DNA of 64,000 nt from Flavobacterium sp. (GCF_027483985.1 NZ_JAIXTJ010000056.1:161686-225685), one strand, 5' to 3'. Counted from the stretch's first letter, positions 44,417 to 53,498 are shown. Made by a program: numbers and translations. Notes: a model not told the origin generated them from the sequence alone.

Positions 44417-45784
44417 ATGGTTGCTCAGCAAACAGGCCGATATTCCAAATACATTAGACCATTAAGCACTGTCCTAGATGTTTTGGTCCTAACCATTCTA
44501 AGTTTATATTTCTTTAGAGATTTAAACTTAGAAATGGTCTATTTTGTGGTATACCAGTCTTTAGCTTGGATTTTAATTGCTTTTCTAGTAAAGTTTTATG
44601 AAGTTTTTAGATTTACTACTCCAGTTGAAATTATATCTAAACTTTTTAGACAATTTAGTATATTTCTTTTAGTCATAATAGCTTTCTTTCCTTTTGCTAA
44701 AACAGCGATATTTAGCGGAAAAGCAATTGCAATTATGATGATTATTAGTTTTATTTTAATTGCAGGAATAAAATATTTTTTATTTTTTTACTTAAAGAAA
44801 TATAGAATTACCACTAAAAATAATTTTAGAAACGCGATCATAATTGGTTTTACACCAGAAGCAATTCGTTTAAAAGAAGTATTTGATAACCGACAAGATT
44901 ATGGTTATCGTTTTCAAGGTTATTTTTCAGATAAGAAGCAAAATCCAGAAATAAAAGGAAAAGTTGATGATATCAAAGACTTTGTAGTAGTTAACAAAAT
45001 CGATGAAATTTATTGTTCTTTAAACGAAATTTCTAACGAAAAACTAAAGGACTTAGTGGAATTTGCGGATGAAAATAATAAAACAATAAAATTCATTCCA
45101 GACACCAAAGAGATATTTTCTAAAAATATGAAAATTGATTATTACGAACTTTTTCCAGTTTTATCTCTTCAAAAAACACAATTGCACAACCCAACAATAA
45201 AAGGAATTAAGAGAGGTTTCGACGTGATTTTTTCACTATTTGTAATCATCGTCGTTTTATCTTGGTTGATGCCATTAATTGCTATTCTTATTAAATTAGA
45301 ATCTAAAGGACCTATTTTTTTTAAACAAGGAAGGCCAGGTTTAGACGAACACGAATTTTTTTGCTACAAATTTCGTTCGATGCAAGTCAATGAAACCACT
45401 GAAAAAGAAGCTTCTAAAAATGATCCTAGAGTTACCAAAATGGGTAAATTTATGCGTAAGACGAGTATCGACGAACTACCTCAATTTTTTAATGTTTTAC
45501 TAGGTGATATGTCAGTTGTTGGTCCAAGACCTCACTTATGGTCACAAAACAAATCTTATGCTAGCAAGATTAAACGCTATATGGTGCGTCATTATGTTAA
45601 GCCAGGAATCACAGGTTTAGCACAAGTAAAAGGTTATAGAGGTGAAATTGAAACCGATGAAGATATGATAAACAGAATCAAATTTGATGTTTTCTATATC
45701 GAAAATTGGTCCATCGTTATGGATATAAAAATCATTATTCAGACGGTTGTAAACATTTTTAAAGGCGAAGATAAAGCCTATTAA
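44417..45784 (+). CDS. Undecaprenyl-phosphate glycosylphosphotransferase (initiating enzyme)
   Basis: A 455-residue membrane enzyme of the WcaJ/WbaP (polyprenol-phosphate hexose-1-phosphate transferase) family that attaches the first sugar phosphate to undecaprenyl phosphate. Four N-terminal helices (about 15-125) are followed by a CoA-binding-like domain (140-235) and the catalytic part. A fifth helix lies at about 270-292, with GPIFFKQGRPGLD, CYKFRSMQ, the Asp-Glu pair in SIDELPQF (352-353) and VGPRPH (368-373). All the family residues are present. It is the last plus-strand gene of the locus and overlaps the next gene tail to tail by 4 bases. Confidence 0.94.
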   Translation: MVAQQTGRYSKYIRPLSTVLDVLVLTILSLYFFRDLNLEMVYFVVYQSLAWILIAFLVKFYEVFRFTTPVEIISKLFRQFSIFLLVIIAFFPFAKTAIFSGKAIAIMMIISFILIAGIKYFLFFYLKKYRITTKNNFRNAIIIGFTPEAIRLKEVFDNRQDYGYRFQGYFSDKKQNPEIKGKVDDIKDFVVVNKIDEIYCSLNEISNEKLKDLVEFADENNKTIKFIPDTKEIFSKNMKIDYYELFPVLSLQKTQLHNPTIKGIKRGFDVIFSLFVIIVVLSWLMPLIAILIKLESKGPIFFKQGRPGLDEHEFFCYKFRSMQVNETTEKEASKNDPRVTKMGKFMRKTSIDELPQFFNVLLGDMSVVGPRPHLWSQNKSYASKIKRYMVRHYVKPGITGLAQVKGYRGEIETDEDMINRIKFDVFYIENWSIVMDIKIIIQTVVNIFKGEDKAY

Positions 45785-46965
45785 AAAACGTCTTTTTTAA
45801 TTAAATCACTCATTTGATTGTCTAAATTAAAGACTAGTTGCGATTGAGTGAAAATGTCATTTTTCATTTTAAACAAGTCCGATTTATTGAGTTTAGAGAT
45901 TTCTTTTACTTTATCATTTAAATCCGTATAGTCACCAACTGCTGCAACCCAACCCATTTTATTTTCATAAACAATAGTTTCGCCTTCACCGCCACCAAAG
46001 TATAAAATAGGAAATCCAAGTGCACCATATTCAAATATCTTTGAAGGAACCGAACCATAAATCCTAACTTTCAGCGGAACAATGGCAATATCAAATGATT
46101 TTAATTTTTCGTGTAAATGGTTACGTTCCATCATGCCGTGAAAAAAGATATTTTTACCTTTTTCACTTGAAATTAAAGCTTCTATTTGACTTTTTTCAGC
46201 ACCATCACCAAACAGATGTAATTCAATGTTTAAGCCATTTAAATTTATTTTTTCACACAAATCATAAACACCTTGTGCAATTCCTAAAAGTCCGGCATAA
46301 AATATTTTAATAGGTTGATTTTCCTCAAATTTTAAATCAAAATTTTCGACTTTATGATCTGGAAAATTACGATATAAATAACATTCTTTTCGAGGAAATA
46401 ACGAAGTTACGTGAGTGATAATTTCATTAGATTGACCTATAATTATAGTTGCTTTTTTATAAATAAATCGTTCTAAAAACAAAGAGAATTTATGTGAAAA
46501 AGAGTTTTCTTTCAAAGCGTTCAATTCAATCGCAGCCAATGGCCAAAGATCTGAAATGTTGAGAATTATCTTTTTATTTTTTAATGAAAGTACAAAAACA
46601 GAGATAAAAGAAAGCAATAATGGAGGTGATTGAACCACTACTTTTTGAGGCGTTTTTTTAAACAACAAATAGAAAAACAAACTCAATGAAAATGACAGAA
46701 CAGAAATAATTCTAACAATCAAATTTTTGCTCACACTAGGATAAATCCAAAGACGCTTTACTGTAATATTATCACGATTTTCAGTAACCGAAAATTTACC
46801 TTTATACTCAGGAAACAATTCACCTTTAGGATAATTACCTAACGGACAAATTACAGAAACCTTGTAATCATTTTGATGCAATTTCAAGGCCAACTGCTCA
46901 ATTCTATTGGCTGCAGCGCCTTTTTCCGGCGGATAATAATTGGATATTATTAGGATTTCTTTCAT
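45781..46965 (-). CDS. GT4 family glycosyltransferase (WbuB-like)
   Basis: A 394-residue GT-B transferase. The opening LIISNYYPPEKGAAANRIEQLA is the WbuB/L-fucosamine transferase-type signature. A hydrophobic stretch at about 85-105 may anchor it to the membrane, as in this group. The second half has KIFYAGLLGIAQGVYDL and IFEYGALGFPILYFGGGEGETI. It points against the rest of the locus, with its 5' side in a gap filled by repeats; the repeat at 46966 onward directly adjoins its start codon. Confidence 0.88.
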   Translation of the reverse strand: MKEILIISNYYPPEKGAAANRIEQLALKLHQNDYKVSVICPLGNYPKGELFPEYKGKFSVTENRDNITVKRLWIYPSVSKNLIVRIISVLSFSLSLFFYLLFKKTPQKVVVQSPPLLLSFISVFVLSLKNKKIILNISDLWPLAAIELNALKENSFSHKFSLFLERFIYKKATIIIGQSNEIITHVTSLFPRKECYLYRNFPDHKVENFDLKFEENQPIKIFYAGLLGIAQGVYDLCEKINLNGLNIELHLFGDGAEKSQIEALISSEKGKNIFFHGMMERNHLHEKLKSFDIAIVPLKVRIYGSVPSKIFEYGALGFPILYFGGGEGETIVYENKMGWVAAVGDYTDLNDKVKEISKLNKSDLFKMKNDIFTQSQLVFNLDNQMSDLIKKDVF

Positions 46966-46968
46966 TTA

Positions 46969-47014
46969 TGCTGAACTTGTTTACACTGAATTTATTTCAG
47001 GGTTTCAGTATCTG
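46969..47014. repeat. tgaacttgtttcag-type inverted repeat next to a start codon
   Basis: Directly upstream of the GT4 start (codon at 46963-46965) stands tgctgaacttgttt followed by tttcagtatctg. It is the same word as at 48227-48247 and in similar form at 6735-6757 and 50307-50331. Here an extra stretch (acactgaatttatttcaggg) interrupts it. Confidence 0.6.
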
Positions 47015-47036
47015 TTTTACACGAATATTTATTTTC

Positions 47037-47137
47037 ACACGAATTTCACCAATTTACACGAATTCTTAATGTTTATTTATCAAAAAATTCGTGAAATCTT
47101 AGTAGTCAGAATTCGTGCTAATTCGTGAAATTCGTGT
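47037..47137. repeat. 29-bp inverted repeat of attcgtg words
   Basis: Arms at 47037-47065 and 47109-47137 match in inverted orientation with about three differences. They are built from attcgtg and aaattcgtgt words, a pattern that recurs in Bacteroidota intergenic DNA. The right arm runs into the end of wecB and encodes its last five codons and stop. Confidence 0.75.
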
Positions 47138-48224
47138 CGCTTTTTTTTAATAAAATATCAATAATTCTCTCAGATGCTTTTCCATCCCAAAGCTCAGGTA
47201 TTCCAGCTTCTTTCGCACCATTTTGAAGAAACTCTCCAAATAAATTCTCCAGATTTTCAATAGAAATTCCAACTAAATTATTAGTTCCAATTTCAATAGT
47301 CTCAGGTCTTTCGGTTGTGGTTCGCATAGTAAAACACGGAATTCCTAAAACCGTAGTTTCCTCAGAAATTCCTCCAGAATCTGTAATAACTGCAAAACTA
47401 TTTTTTATCAAATACATAAAATTCAAATAGCCTTGTGGCTCTACAAATAATATGTTTTTCAAATTCAAATTGGTTTCACCTAAAATAGCTTTCGTGCGCG
47501 GATGAATTGGAAAGATTATTTTTTTATCTCCAACCATTTTATCAATTCCTTCCAATAAATTGATTAACGATTGTTCTTCATCAACATTGGATGGTCGATG
47601 CAAAGTCAAAATGATATAATTTCCAGTTTCTAAACCATATTCAGTCCAAAAACTCGGAGCGGAAATTCGATTTAAATTCTGATGTAAAGTATCTATCATC
47701 ACATTACCAACAAAATGAACATTTGAGGAATCAACGCCATTTTTCAACAAATTTTCTGATGCAGATGTTGACGTTGTGAAGAAATAATCCGTGATGCTAT
47801 CGGTAACGATTCGGTTAATTTCTTCTGGCATTGTCATATCTCCTGATCGAATTCCGGCTTCAACGTGAGTTACTTTTATGTTCATTTTCTTAGCTACAAT
47901 AGCACAAGCCATTGTCGAATTAACATCGCCAACAACCAAAACCATATCACACGGATTTTGAAGTAATTCTTTTTCAAAAGCAACCATTATTGCACCAGTT
48001 TGCTCAGCTTGTGAGCCACTTTTTACTTCCAAGTTAGCATCAGGATGCGGAATATTTAATTCTTCAAAAAAAGTATCACTCAGGTTTTTATCATAATGTT
48101 GACCTGTATGAACCAATCTAAATGAGAGATTTTCTTCTTCAATTTGTCGTTTTTCAATCGCTTTTATGATTGGTGCAATTTTTATAAAATTAGGTCTTGC
48201 TCCTGCAATTATGGTTATTTTCAT
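47118..48224 (-). CDS. wecB: UDP-N-acetylglucosamine 2-epimerase (non-hydrolysing)
   Basis: A 368-residue WecB/MnaA that interconverts UDP-GlcNAc and UDP-ManNAc. GARPNFIKIAPI (8-19), HTGQHYDKNLSD, VVGDVNSTMACA, THVEAGIRSGD (Glu122), MPEEINR, HRPSNVD, HPRTK and SGGISEETTVLGIP are all present. The C-terminal residues TNFTN and the stop codon are supplied by the right arm of the inverted repeat at 47037-47137, so the tail is probably not ancestral. A tgaact...ttcag hairpin lies just before the start codon. ManNAc derivatives such as ManNAcA are common in capsules, but no wecC is nearby. Confidence 0.94.
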   Translation of the reverse strand: MKITIIAGARPNFIKIAPIIKAIEKRQIEEENLSFRLVHTGQHYDKNLSDTFFEELNIPHPDANLEVKSGSQAEQTGAIMVAFEKELLQNPCDMVLVVGDVNSTMACAIVAKKMNIKVTHVEAGIRSGDMTMPEEINRIVTDSITDYFFTTSTSASENLLKNGVDSSNVHFVGNVMIDTLHQNLNRISAPSFWTEYGLETGNYIILTLHRPSNVDEEQSLINLLEGIDKMVGDKKIIFPIHPRTKAILGETNLNLKNILFVEPQGYLNFMYLIKNSFAVITDSGGISEETTVLGIPCFTMRTTTERPETIEIGTNNLVGISIENLENLFGEFLQNGAKEAGIPELWDGKASERIIDILLKKSDTNFTN

Positions 48225-48226
48225 TT

Positions 48227-48247
48227 ATACTGAACTCGTTTCAGTAT
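48227..48247. repeat. Hairpin abutting the wecB start codon
   Basis: The 8-base arms atactgaa and ttcagtat with a 5-base loop end two bases before the wecB start codon. The sequence family also occurs at the start of the GT4 gene at 46965. Confidence 0.65.
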
Positions 48248-48280
48248 CTTTTGAATTTAAAGATACCATTGTTATGTTAA

Positions 48281-48811
48281 TTATTTTTTATAACCAATTT
48301 TTGTTCTTGGCTTTGTATTCTCTTTTTTATCAGTTAATTCATCCAAATAACTAAAAACCAACTCAATATTCTTCTCGTGATTTTCAAGTTTTTTCTGAAT
48401 TTGGATAATATCAATTTTCAAATCGGTTGTATCCAAAAGCATTTGACGCACTTTGGTAAATATCCTCATAATTTGAATATTGGTTTGAATAGCTTTGTCA
48501 CTATTCAAAACACTTGATAACATTAGAACGCCGTGTTCTGTGAAAACTGAAGGCAGATATTTTTGGTGTTGACCTCGTCCTTTCTTTAAGGTCGCAATTT
48601 GCGACCTTAAAGAATTGTATTCAATTTCGGTTAATTCAAACATAAAATCCTCAGGAAATCTTGAGATATTTCGTTTAACTTGCTCTTTTAATCTTTTAGT
48701 TTCAATGCCATAAAGCGTTGCTAAGTCGCTATCAAGCATCACTTTTTGATTTCGGATAAAGTAAATTTTATCTGAAATCGTTTCTTCTGAAATAATTAAA
48801 TTTTGGCTCAT
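48281..48811 (-). CDS. ORF6N domain-containing protein
   Basis: A 176-residue protein with an ORF6N domain at about 10-100: IYFIRNQKVMLDSDLATLYGIETKRLKEQVKRNISRFP, FMFELTEIEY and YLPSVFTEHGVLMLSSVLNSDKA. A coiled C-terminus follows. ORF6N and KilA-N domains are DNA-binding modules often found in phages and mobile regions; chromosomal copies are common in Bacteroidota and scattered among unrelated genes. It lies between wecB and the PaaK-like gene with no functional link visible. Its coding sequence contains a 33-base near-perfect palindrome (48582-48614). Confidence 0.85.
   Translation of the reverse strand: MSQNLIISEETISDKIYFIRNQKVMLDSDLATLYGIETKRLKEQVKRNISRFPEDFMFELTEIEYNSLRSQIATLKKGRGQHQKYLPSVFTEHGVLMLSSVLNSDKAIQTNIQIMRIFTKVRQMLLDTTDLKIDIIQIQKKLENHEKNIELVFSYLDELTDKKENTKPRTKIGYKK
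48582..48614. repeat. 33-bp palindrome inside the ORF6N gene
   Basis: Arms 48582-48597 and 48599-48614 are perfectly complementary over 16 bases around one central base; the core is tttaaggtcgcaa. It encodes part of the segment NSLRSQIATLKK of the ORF6N protein. Confidence 0.85.
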
Positions 48812-48834
48812 ATAGTTTTTTAATGGTTTATATT

Positions 48835-50148
48835 TTATTTCATCATCGAAACAAACTGCTTCAATTTTCCGCTTTTACTGCGTTGTAATTTTTCTTTTCT
48901 TGTAAATGTAAACGTCAAACCACTTTCTAAATAAGTTGTAATTGCTTTTTCAATAGTTAAAATTTGACTTTCGGTTAATGCATTTTCACTTACATATTCC
49001 ACTTCAAAAGTATCGATTTTTGTTTGTTTAATTACAAATTCTTTTACATTTCCGTCGTCTTCAATAATGCTTTTGGTTACGTAGTAAAACGTCAATCCTG
49101 GTGCTTTTTTTCCGCTTGGAAGAATGGCAATATCGTTGGTTCTTCCAATTAATTTTTTCAAAATTGGCTTTTTGATAGTGCTTTTTTCGTCAAGAATTCC
49201 AACATCGCCAATATCATATCTTATAAACGGATGCGCTTTGTTGTACAACGAAGTAATCACAATTCGGCCTTCTTTTCCGTTGGGAAGAACGTTGTTATTT
49301 TCATCTAAAATTTCTACAAATATGGTTTCCGAATTCACTTGCCATTCATCATTTGGATTTTGAAAAGCAATCAAATCCAATTCGGAAGCACCATATTCAT
49401 TGATAACTGGAACTCCAAATTGTTTTTCCATCAATAGTTTATCTTCTTCAAATAACATTTCGGAAGTAACGACACAACATTTCAACGTTGGACAAACAGA
49501 AGTTAAAACAATGTTTTTCTTTTGAAGAAATTTGGCAAATAAAACGATGGAGGAAGTATAACCATTTATGTAATCGAACTTTTTATTCTGAAATTTTAGC
49601 AACACTTTTTCAAGAATTTCATCCGATAAATCAAAAATGGTAAATCGATAACTGTTTTTCAAAACGTCTTTTAATCGTTCTTTTTTATTTCCAATAAAAT
49701 CTAGTGGAATTCCGTAAAATCTTGCTTGTTTAGACGAATTAAAATCAATGTTAAACCATCCAAATTTTGTGATAATATTTGCCCAAGTCAAGGCGTGACA
49801 AAATTTATCTTTCGCAAAAACAAACGGATCACCACTTGAGCCCGAAGTTTTATTGACATAAACGTTTTTAATTGTAAATCCGGTAGAAAGTCTTTCTGAT
49901 AAAGGCTTCTGAAATTCTTTTTTAGTCATTATCGGAAGTTCATTCCAATTTTCTATTTCAGATTTTCCAACAAATTCTTGATAGGATTTATTGTTTTTTA
50001 AATGGTAGTCAACAATTTCTTTTCGTTTTAAATCGATATAATTTTCATATTCAGCATCAGAAATGGCCTGAATTTTTTCAAATTCAGCAGTTGCTTCCTT
50101 CATCGGAAAACCATTTGCCTTGAGCGATAAATTGAAAAGGTTGAACAC
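48835..50148 (-). CDS. PaaK/CapK-like adenylate-forming ligase
   Basis: A 437-residue protein of the phenylacetate-CoA ligase-like, coenzyme F390 synthetase-like group. Many such genes (CapK) lie in capsule loci. The ATP-binding loop VNKTSGSSGDPF is at 98-109, with VINEYGASELDLIAFQ and PFIRYDIGDVGILDE as further family motifs. The substrate is unknown; by context it may activate an acyl or amino-acid substituent of the polysaccharide. The start at 50148 keeps the typical short N-terminus. It is the last gene of the polysaccharide locus and has its own promoter. Confidence 0.85.
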   Translation of the reverse strand: MFNLFNLSLKANGFPMKEATAEFEKIQAISDAEYENYIDLKRKEIVDYHLKNNKSYQEFVGKSEIENWNELPIMTKKEFQKPLSERLSTGFTIKNVYVNKTSGSSGDPFVFAKDKFCHALTWANIITKFGWFNIDFNSSKQARFYGIPLDFIGNKKERLKDVLKNSYRFTIFDLSDEILEKVLLKFQNKKFDYINGYTSSIVLFAKFLQKKNIVLTSVCPTLKCCVVTSEMLFEEDKLLMEKQFGVPVINEYGASELDLIAFQNPNDEWQVNSETIFVEILDENNNVLPNGKEGRIVITSLYNKAHPFIRYDIGDVGILDEKSTIKKPILKKLIGRTNDIAILPSGKKAPGLTFYYVTKSIIEDDGNVKEFVIKQTKIDTFEVEYVSENALTESQILTIEKAITTYLESGLTFTFTRKEKLQRSKSGKLKQFVSMMK

Positions 50149-50165
50149 AAAAAATCTATTTTGTT

Positions 50166-50198
50166 CAAAAATACTAAAAACAAAAACTTTTCGGTCAA
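50166..50198 (-). promoter_or_regulatory. Promoter of the PaaK-like gene
   Basis: On the minus strand TTG (50198-50196) and TATTTTTG (50173-50166) are separated by 22 bases. The start codon is 18 bases beyond the -7 box. Confidence 0.55.
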
Positions 50199-50226
50199 TT
50201 AGCTTTAAATTCTTTTGAAAAGAAAC

Positions 50227-50234
50227 TATTTTTG
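50227..50234 (+). promoter_or_regulatory. Candidate promoter -7 element for purD
   Basis: TATTTTTG matches TAnnTTTG and lies 105 bases before the purD start. The leader would contain the attctgaaacaagttcagaat hairpin (50307-50331). Confidence 0.45.
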
Positions 50235-50306
50235 CACAACAACTAAACAGAACAAGTTTTAGAAAAGATTTCTTTATAACAAAAACAATCAGTTTAAGTT
50301 AAGAAG

Positions 50307-50331
50307 AGATTCTGAAACAAGTTCAGAATAT
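50307..50331. repeat. tgaac-ttcag hairpin in the purD leader
   Basis: ttctgaa and ttcagaa form a 7-base stem around acaag. It is the same inverted word family as at 6735-6757, 46969-47014 and 48227-48247. Confidence 0.6.
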
Positions 50332-50339
50332 ACAACACA

Positions 50340-51614
50340 ATGACAATTTTACTACTTGGTTCTGGCGGACGCGAACACGCATTGGCTTGGAAAATGCTGC
50401 AATCTTCAAAATGTTCTAAATTATTTGTTGCTCCAGGAAATGCTGGAACATCGCAAATTGCAATAAACGTTTCTTTAAATATTTTAGATTTTGATGCCAT
50501 AAAAACATTTGCTTTGGCAGAAAAAGTGGATATGGTTGTTGTTGGCCCAGAAGATCCATTGGTTCACGGAATTTATGATTTCTTCAAAAACGATACTGCT
50601 TTAAATCATATTCCAGTAATTGGTCCGTCAAAAGTTGGTGCGCAATTAGAAGGAAGCAAGGAATTTGCCAAAGAATTTTTAGTAAAAAATAATATTCCGA
50701 CTGCTGCTTACGACAGTTTTACAAAAGAAACGGTAGAAGAAGGATGTAAGTTTTTAGAAACATTACAACAGCCATACGTTTTAAAAGCCGATGGTTTGGC
50801 TGCTGGGAAAGGCGTGTTGATAATTCAAGATTTGGATGAAGCTAAATCAGAATTAAGAAATATGTTGGTACACGAAAAATTCGGAACAGCTAGTTCTAAA
50901 GTAGTTATCGAAGAATTTCTTGACGGAATTGAATTAAGTTGTTTCGTTTTAACCGACGGAAAAAACTACAAAATTCTTCCAACAGCAAAAGATTATAAAC
51001 GAATTGGCGAAGGTGATACCGGTTTAAATACTGGCGGAATGGGCGCAGTTTCTCCAGTTCCATTTGCAGATGCAGTTTTGTTGGAAAAAATTGAAACCCG
51101 AATTGTAAAACCAACAATTGCAGGTTTGCAAAGCGACGGAATTGAATATAAAGGTTTCGTTTTTATCGGATTAATAAACGTGAAAGGCGAACCAATTGTT
51201 ATTGAATACAACGTAAGAATGGGCGATCCTGAAACGGAAGTTGTAATTCCGAGGTTGAAAAGTGATTTGGTAGAACTTTTTCAAGCGGTTGGAAATCAAA
51301 CATTAGACCAAGTTTCTTTAGAAATTGACGAAAGAAGTGCTACAACAATTATGGTAGTGTCTGGCGGATATCCAGAAGATTACGGCAAAGGTTTTGAAAT
51401 TTCTGGCCTAGAAAGCATCGAAGATTCAATTGTTTTTCACGCTGGAACAAAGTTAGAAAACGGAAAAGTGGTTACCAATGGTGGTCGTGTTATTGCCATT
51501 ACATCATTTGGCGAAAGCTTTCAAGAAGCCATAAAAAAATCTTACCAAAATATAGATAAACTAAATTTTGATAAGATGTATTTTAGAAAAGATATTGGTT
51601 TCGACTTATTTTAA
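50340..51614 (+). CDS. purD: Phosphoribosylamine-glycine ligase (GAR synthetase)
   Basis: A 424-residue ATP-grasp enzyme that joins 5-phosphoribosylamine and glycine in purine synthesis. [15 protein letters not shown] (4-18), [50 protein letters not shown] (ATP-grasp loop) and [17 protein letters not shown] are all as expected. Length is normal. It is monocistronic, and its last 9 bases overlap the convergent gene. Confidence 0.96.
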   Translation: MTILLLGSGGREHALAWKMLQSSKCSKLFVAPGNAGTSQIAINVSLNILDFDAIKTFALAEKVDMVVVGPEDPLVHGIYDFFKNDTALNHIPVIGPSKVGAQLEGSKEFAKEFLVKNNIPTAAYDSFTKETVEEGCKFLETLQQPYVLKADGLAAGKGVLIIQDLDEAKSELRNMLVHEKFGTASSKVVIEEFLDGIELSCFVLTDGKNYKILPTAKDYKRIGEGDTGLNTGGMGAVSPVPFADAVLLEKIETRIVKPTIAGLQSDGIEYKGFVFIGLINVKGEPIVIEYNVRMGDPETEVVIPRLKSDLVELFQAVGNQTLDQVSLEIDERSATTIMVVSGGYPEDYGKGFEISGLESIEDSIVFHAGTKLENGKVVTNGGRVIAITSFGESFQEAIKKSYQNIDKLNFDKMYFRKDIGFDLF

Positions 51615-51836
51615 GAACGAATGTGCCGTTGTATCTTGGTTTTCGGTTCCTGCTTCGTCAAAAATACGCAATTGCTTAATCCAATAAATCATAAAGTAAC
51701 CGCAAATTCCCATAAAAATCCAGTTGATAGCATTAGCTCCAAACCATGAAGTAAGCTCTAGTTCTCTTAGAAAATCTTGTGGTACAAATAAAAAATCTAC
51801 AAATAGTGTCTGTATTCCTTCAAAAAATGCTTTCAT
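51606..51836 (-). CDS. Small membrane protein (DUF6341-like)
   Basis: A 76-residue protein with one membrane helix (about 37-56; [23 protein letters not shown]) after a short hydrophobic N-terminal stretch, and a polar tail. It matches what I remember of the DUF6341 family of Flavobacteriaceae, usually placed next to DUF6427 and upp as here. The start at 51836 is preferred because a well-formed promoter is located upstream at 51865-51894; an ORF extends further but would overlap it. No function known. Confidence 0.75.
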   Translation of the reverse strand: MKAFFEGIQTLFVDFLFVPQDFLRELELTSWFGANAINWIFMGICGYFMIYWIKQLRIFDEAGTENQDTTAHSFLK

Positions 51837-51864
51837 TTTTAAACAAGTATTATATTTACATCCA

Positions 51865-51894
51865 CAAAAGTATAAAATATCCTTATGATAACAA
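51865..51894 (-). promoter_or_regulatory. Promoter of the DUF6341-like gene
   Basis: On the minus strand TTG (51894-51892) and TACTTTTG (51872-51865) are spaced by 19 bases, an optimal Bacteroidota promoter. It overlaps the first codons of the divergent DUF6427-like gene. Confidence 0.65.
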
Positions 51895-52814
51895 GCGTTT
51901 TTAAAAAATCTACACCAATTAATTACTCTTTTGTAGGGATTTTGATTGTTTTTTTCTTTTTTACCTATCAATTGCAGGATACAAAATGGACAAATTCATT
52001 ATTTGAAATAATGATTAAGGTAGGTTTATTGTTGATCTTGATAGCTTCTTTTTTTATTTCTAACTTTATTGTAAAAAAAAACGGATTGACTAAAGACAGT
52101 GCTTACACTATATTTTTTCTTCTGATTTTTTTTATGTTTTTCCCTAATGTTTTAAACAATTATAAACTAATTCTATCCAATTTTTTTATTTTACTGGCGA
52201 TAAGAAGATTAGTGTCTCTGCAAACTTTGAAAGCCCCTAAAGAAAAAATATTCGACGCATCACTTTGGATTTTCATCGCTAGTCTTTTTCATTTTTGGTC
52301 AATTTTGTTTGTATTATTGGTTTATGTCTCGATAGTTTTTCACGTTTCAAGAGATTATAGAAATTGGTTAATTCCTTTTGTAGCTTTTTTTACCACGGTA
52401 ATTATTTTCATTTTTTATGCCTTATTACTAGATAAAAATGCGATTGAGGTTTATTTACAATCCGAGGTCATTAATTTGCAAGTGGATTATTTTACCAATA
52501 CCTATCAAAATATTGCTTTTTCTATTTATTCGGTATTTGCCATTTTCTTTGTACTACCGTATTTAGTTACGTTAACTAATAAGCCGCTGAATTTGCAAGC
52601 ATCTTACAAGAAAGTGTTGTTATCCGTTTTTATTGGAATCGTTATTTTCTTTATTTCTGCCAATAAAAGCAATGAAGTGTTGATTTTTACTTTTTTACCA
52701 TTAGCAATAATTGCAACTAATACAATAGAATATTTACAAAATAAAATACAGCAAGAACTTATTTTATTTGTGTCAATTATTTGCGCTATTTTTTGTTTCT
52801 TTTCGCAGTTATAA
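51885..52814 (+). CDS. DUF6427-like multi-helix membrane protein
   Basis: A 309-residue protein with about nine hydrophobic segments and no soluble domain. It fits what I remember as DUF6427 in Flavobacteriaceae. The segment KDSAYTIFFLLIFFMFFPNVLNNYKLILSNFFILLAIRRL is characteristic, and RDYRNWLIPFVAFF recurs in relatives. The fold resembles GT-C or polyprenyl-linked transferases but no catalytic residues are evident. The gene is convergent with upp, overlapping 6 bases at the ends. Function unknown. Confidence 0.75.
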   Translation: MITSVFKKSTPINYSFVGILIVFFFFTYQLQDTKWTNSLFEIMIKVGLLLILIASFFISNFIVKKNGLTKDSAYTIFFLLIFFMFFPNVLNNYKLILSNFFILLAIRRLVSLQTLKAPKEKIFDASLWIFIASLFHFWSILFVLLVYVSIVFHVSRDYRNWLIPFVAFFTTVIIFIFYALLLDKNAIEVYLQSEVINLQVDYFTNTYQNIAFSIYSVFAIFFVLPYLVTLTNKPLNLQASYKKVLLSVFIGIVIFFISANKSNEVLIFTFLPLAIIATNTIEYLQNKIQQELILFVSIICAIFCFFSQL

Positions 52815-53462
52815 TTTGCTTCCGTAAGCTAAATCTCCAGCATCTCCTAGACCTGGAATAATGTAATTTTTTTCGTTTAGTTTTTCATCTAAAGCAGCAA
52901 CCCATAAATGACAATTTTGAGGAAGATGTTTTTGTAAATATGCAATTCCTTCTGGCGCGGCAATAACTACTGCAATATGAATTTCTTTAGGAGTTTGTTC
53001 GGTCATTAATTTATTAAAAACGGCTACAATTGATTGACCTGTTGCCAACATTGGATCAATTAAAATCAGATTTTTGTTTTCAAAAGATGGCGCAGCTTGA
53101 TATTCGACAAGAATTTCAAAAAAATCATCTTGGTTCGGATGATGTCTATAAGCAGAAACAAAGCCGTTTTCAGCATTATCAAACATAGTCATAAAACCGG
53201 TATGCAAAGCTAATCCAGCTCTAAGAATTGAGCATAAAACCACGTTATCAGCAATAGTTGTCGTGTGTTTTATTCCTAATGGTGTTTGCACATCAATTGC
53301 TTTATATTCTAAAGTTTTACTCAGTTCATAAGCCATTATTTCTCCAATTCGCTCAATATTTTTTCTAAAACGCATGCTGTCTTTTTGAATAGTAACATCG
53401 CGAATTTGAGCTAAAAAATGATTGAGAATACTATTATTTTCAGAAATATAATGAATTTGCAT
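52809..53462 (-). CDS. upp: Uracil phosphoribosyltransferase
   Basis: A 217-residue UPRTase that salvages uracil with PRPP to make UMP. Order: IRDVTIQKDSMRFRKNIERIGEIMAYELSK, LCSILRAGLALHTGF, YRHHPNQ-like, the PRPP loop LILIDPMLATGQS (132-144), and VAALDEKLNEKNYIIPGLGDAGDLAYG at the end, where the uracil-binding GDAGD is intact. Length normal. The minus-strand TACTTTTG box at 53534-53541 is a possible promoter. Confidence 0.95.
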   Translation of the reverse strand: MQIHYISENNSILNHFLAQIRDVTIQKDSMRFRKNIERIGEIMAYELSKTLEYKAIDVQTPLGIKHTTTIADNVVLCSILRAGLALHTGFMTMFDNAENGFVSAYRHHPNQDDFFEILVEYQAAPSFENKNLILIDPMLATGQSIVAVFNKLMTEQTPKEIHIAVVIAAPEGIAYLQKHLPQNCHLWVAALDEKLNEKNYIIPGLGDAGDLAYGSKL

Positions 53463-53498
53463 TTTTTTGTTGATTTTGAATTACTAGTTCTAAGTTTT

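Noticed and set aside
46940..47128. 62-codon open frame between the GT4 gene and wecB
   Set aside because: It consists of the repeat words and has no protein-like composition.
50294..50500. Minus-strand open frame over the purD start
   Set aside because: Antisense shadow; purD is clear on the plus strand.
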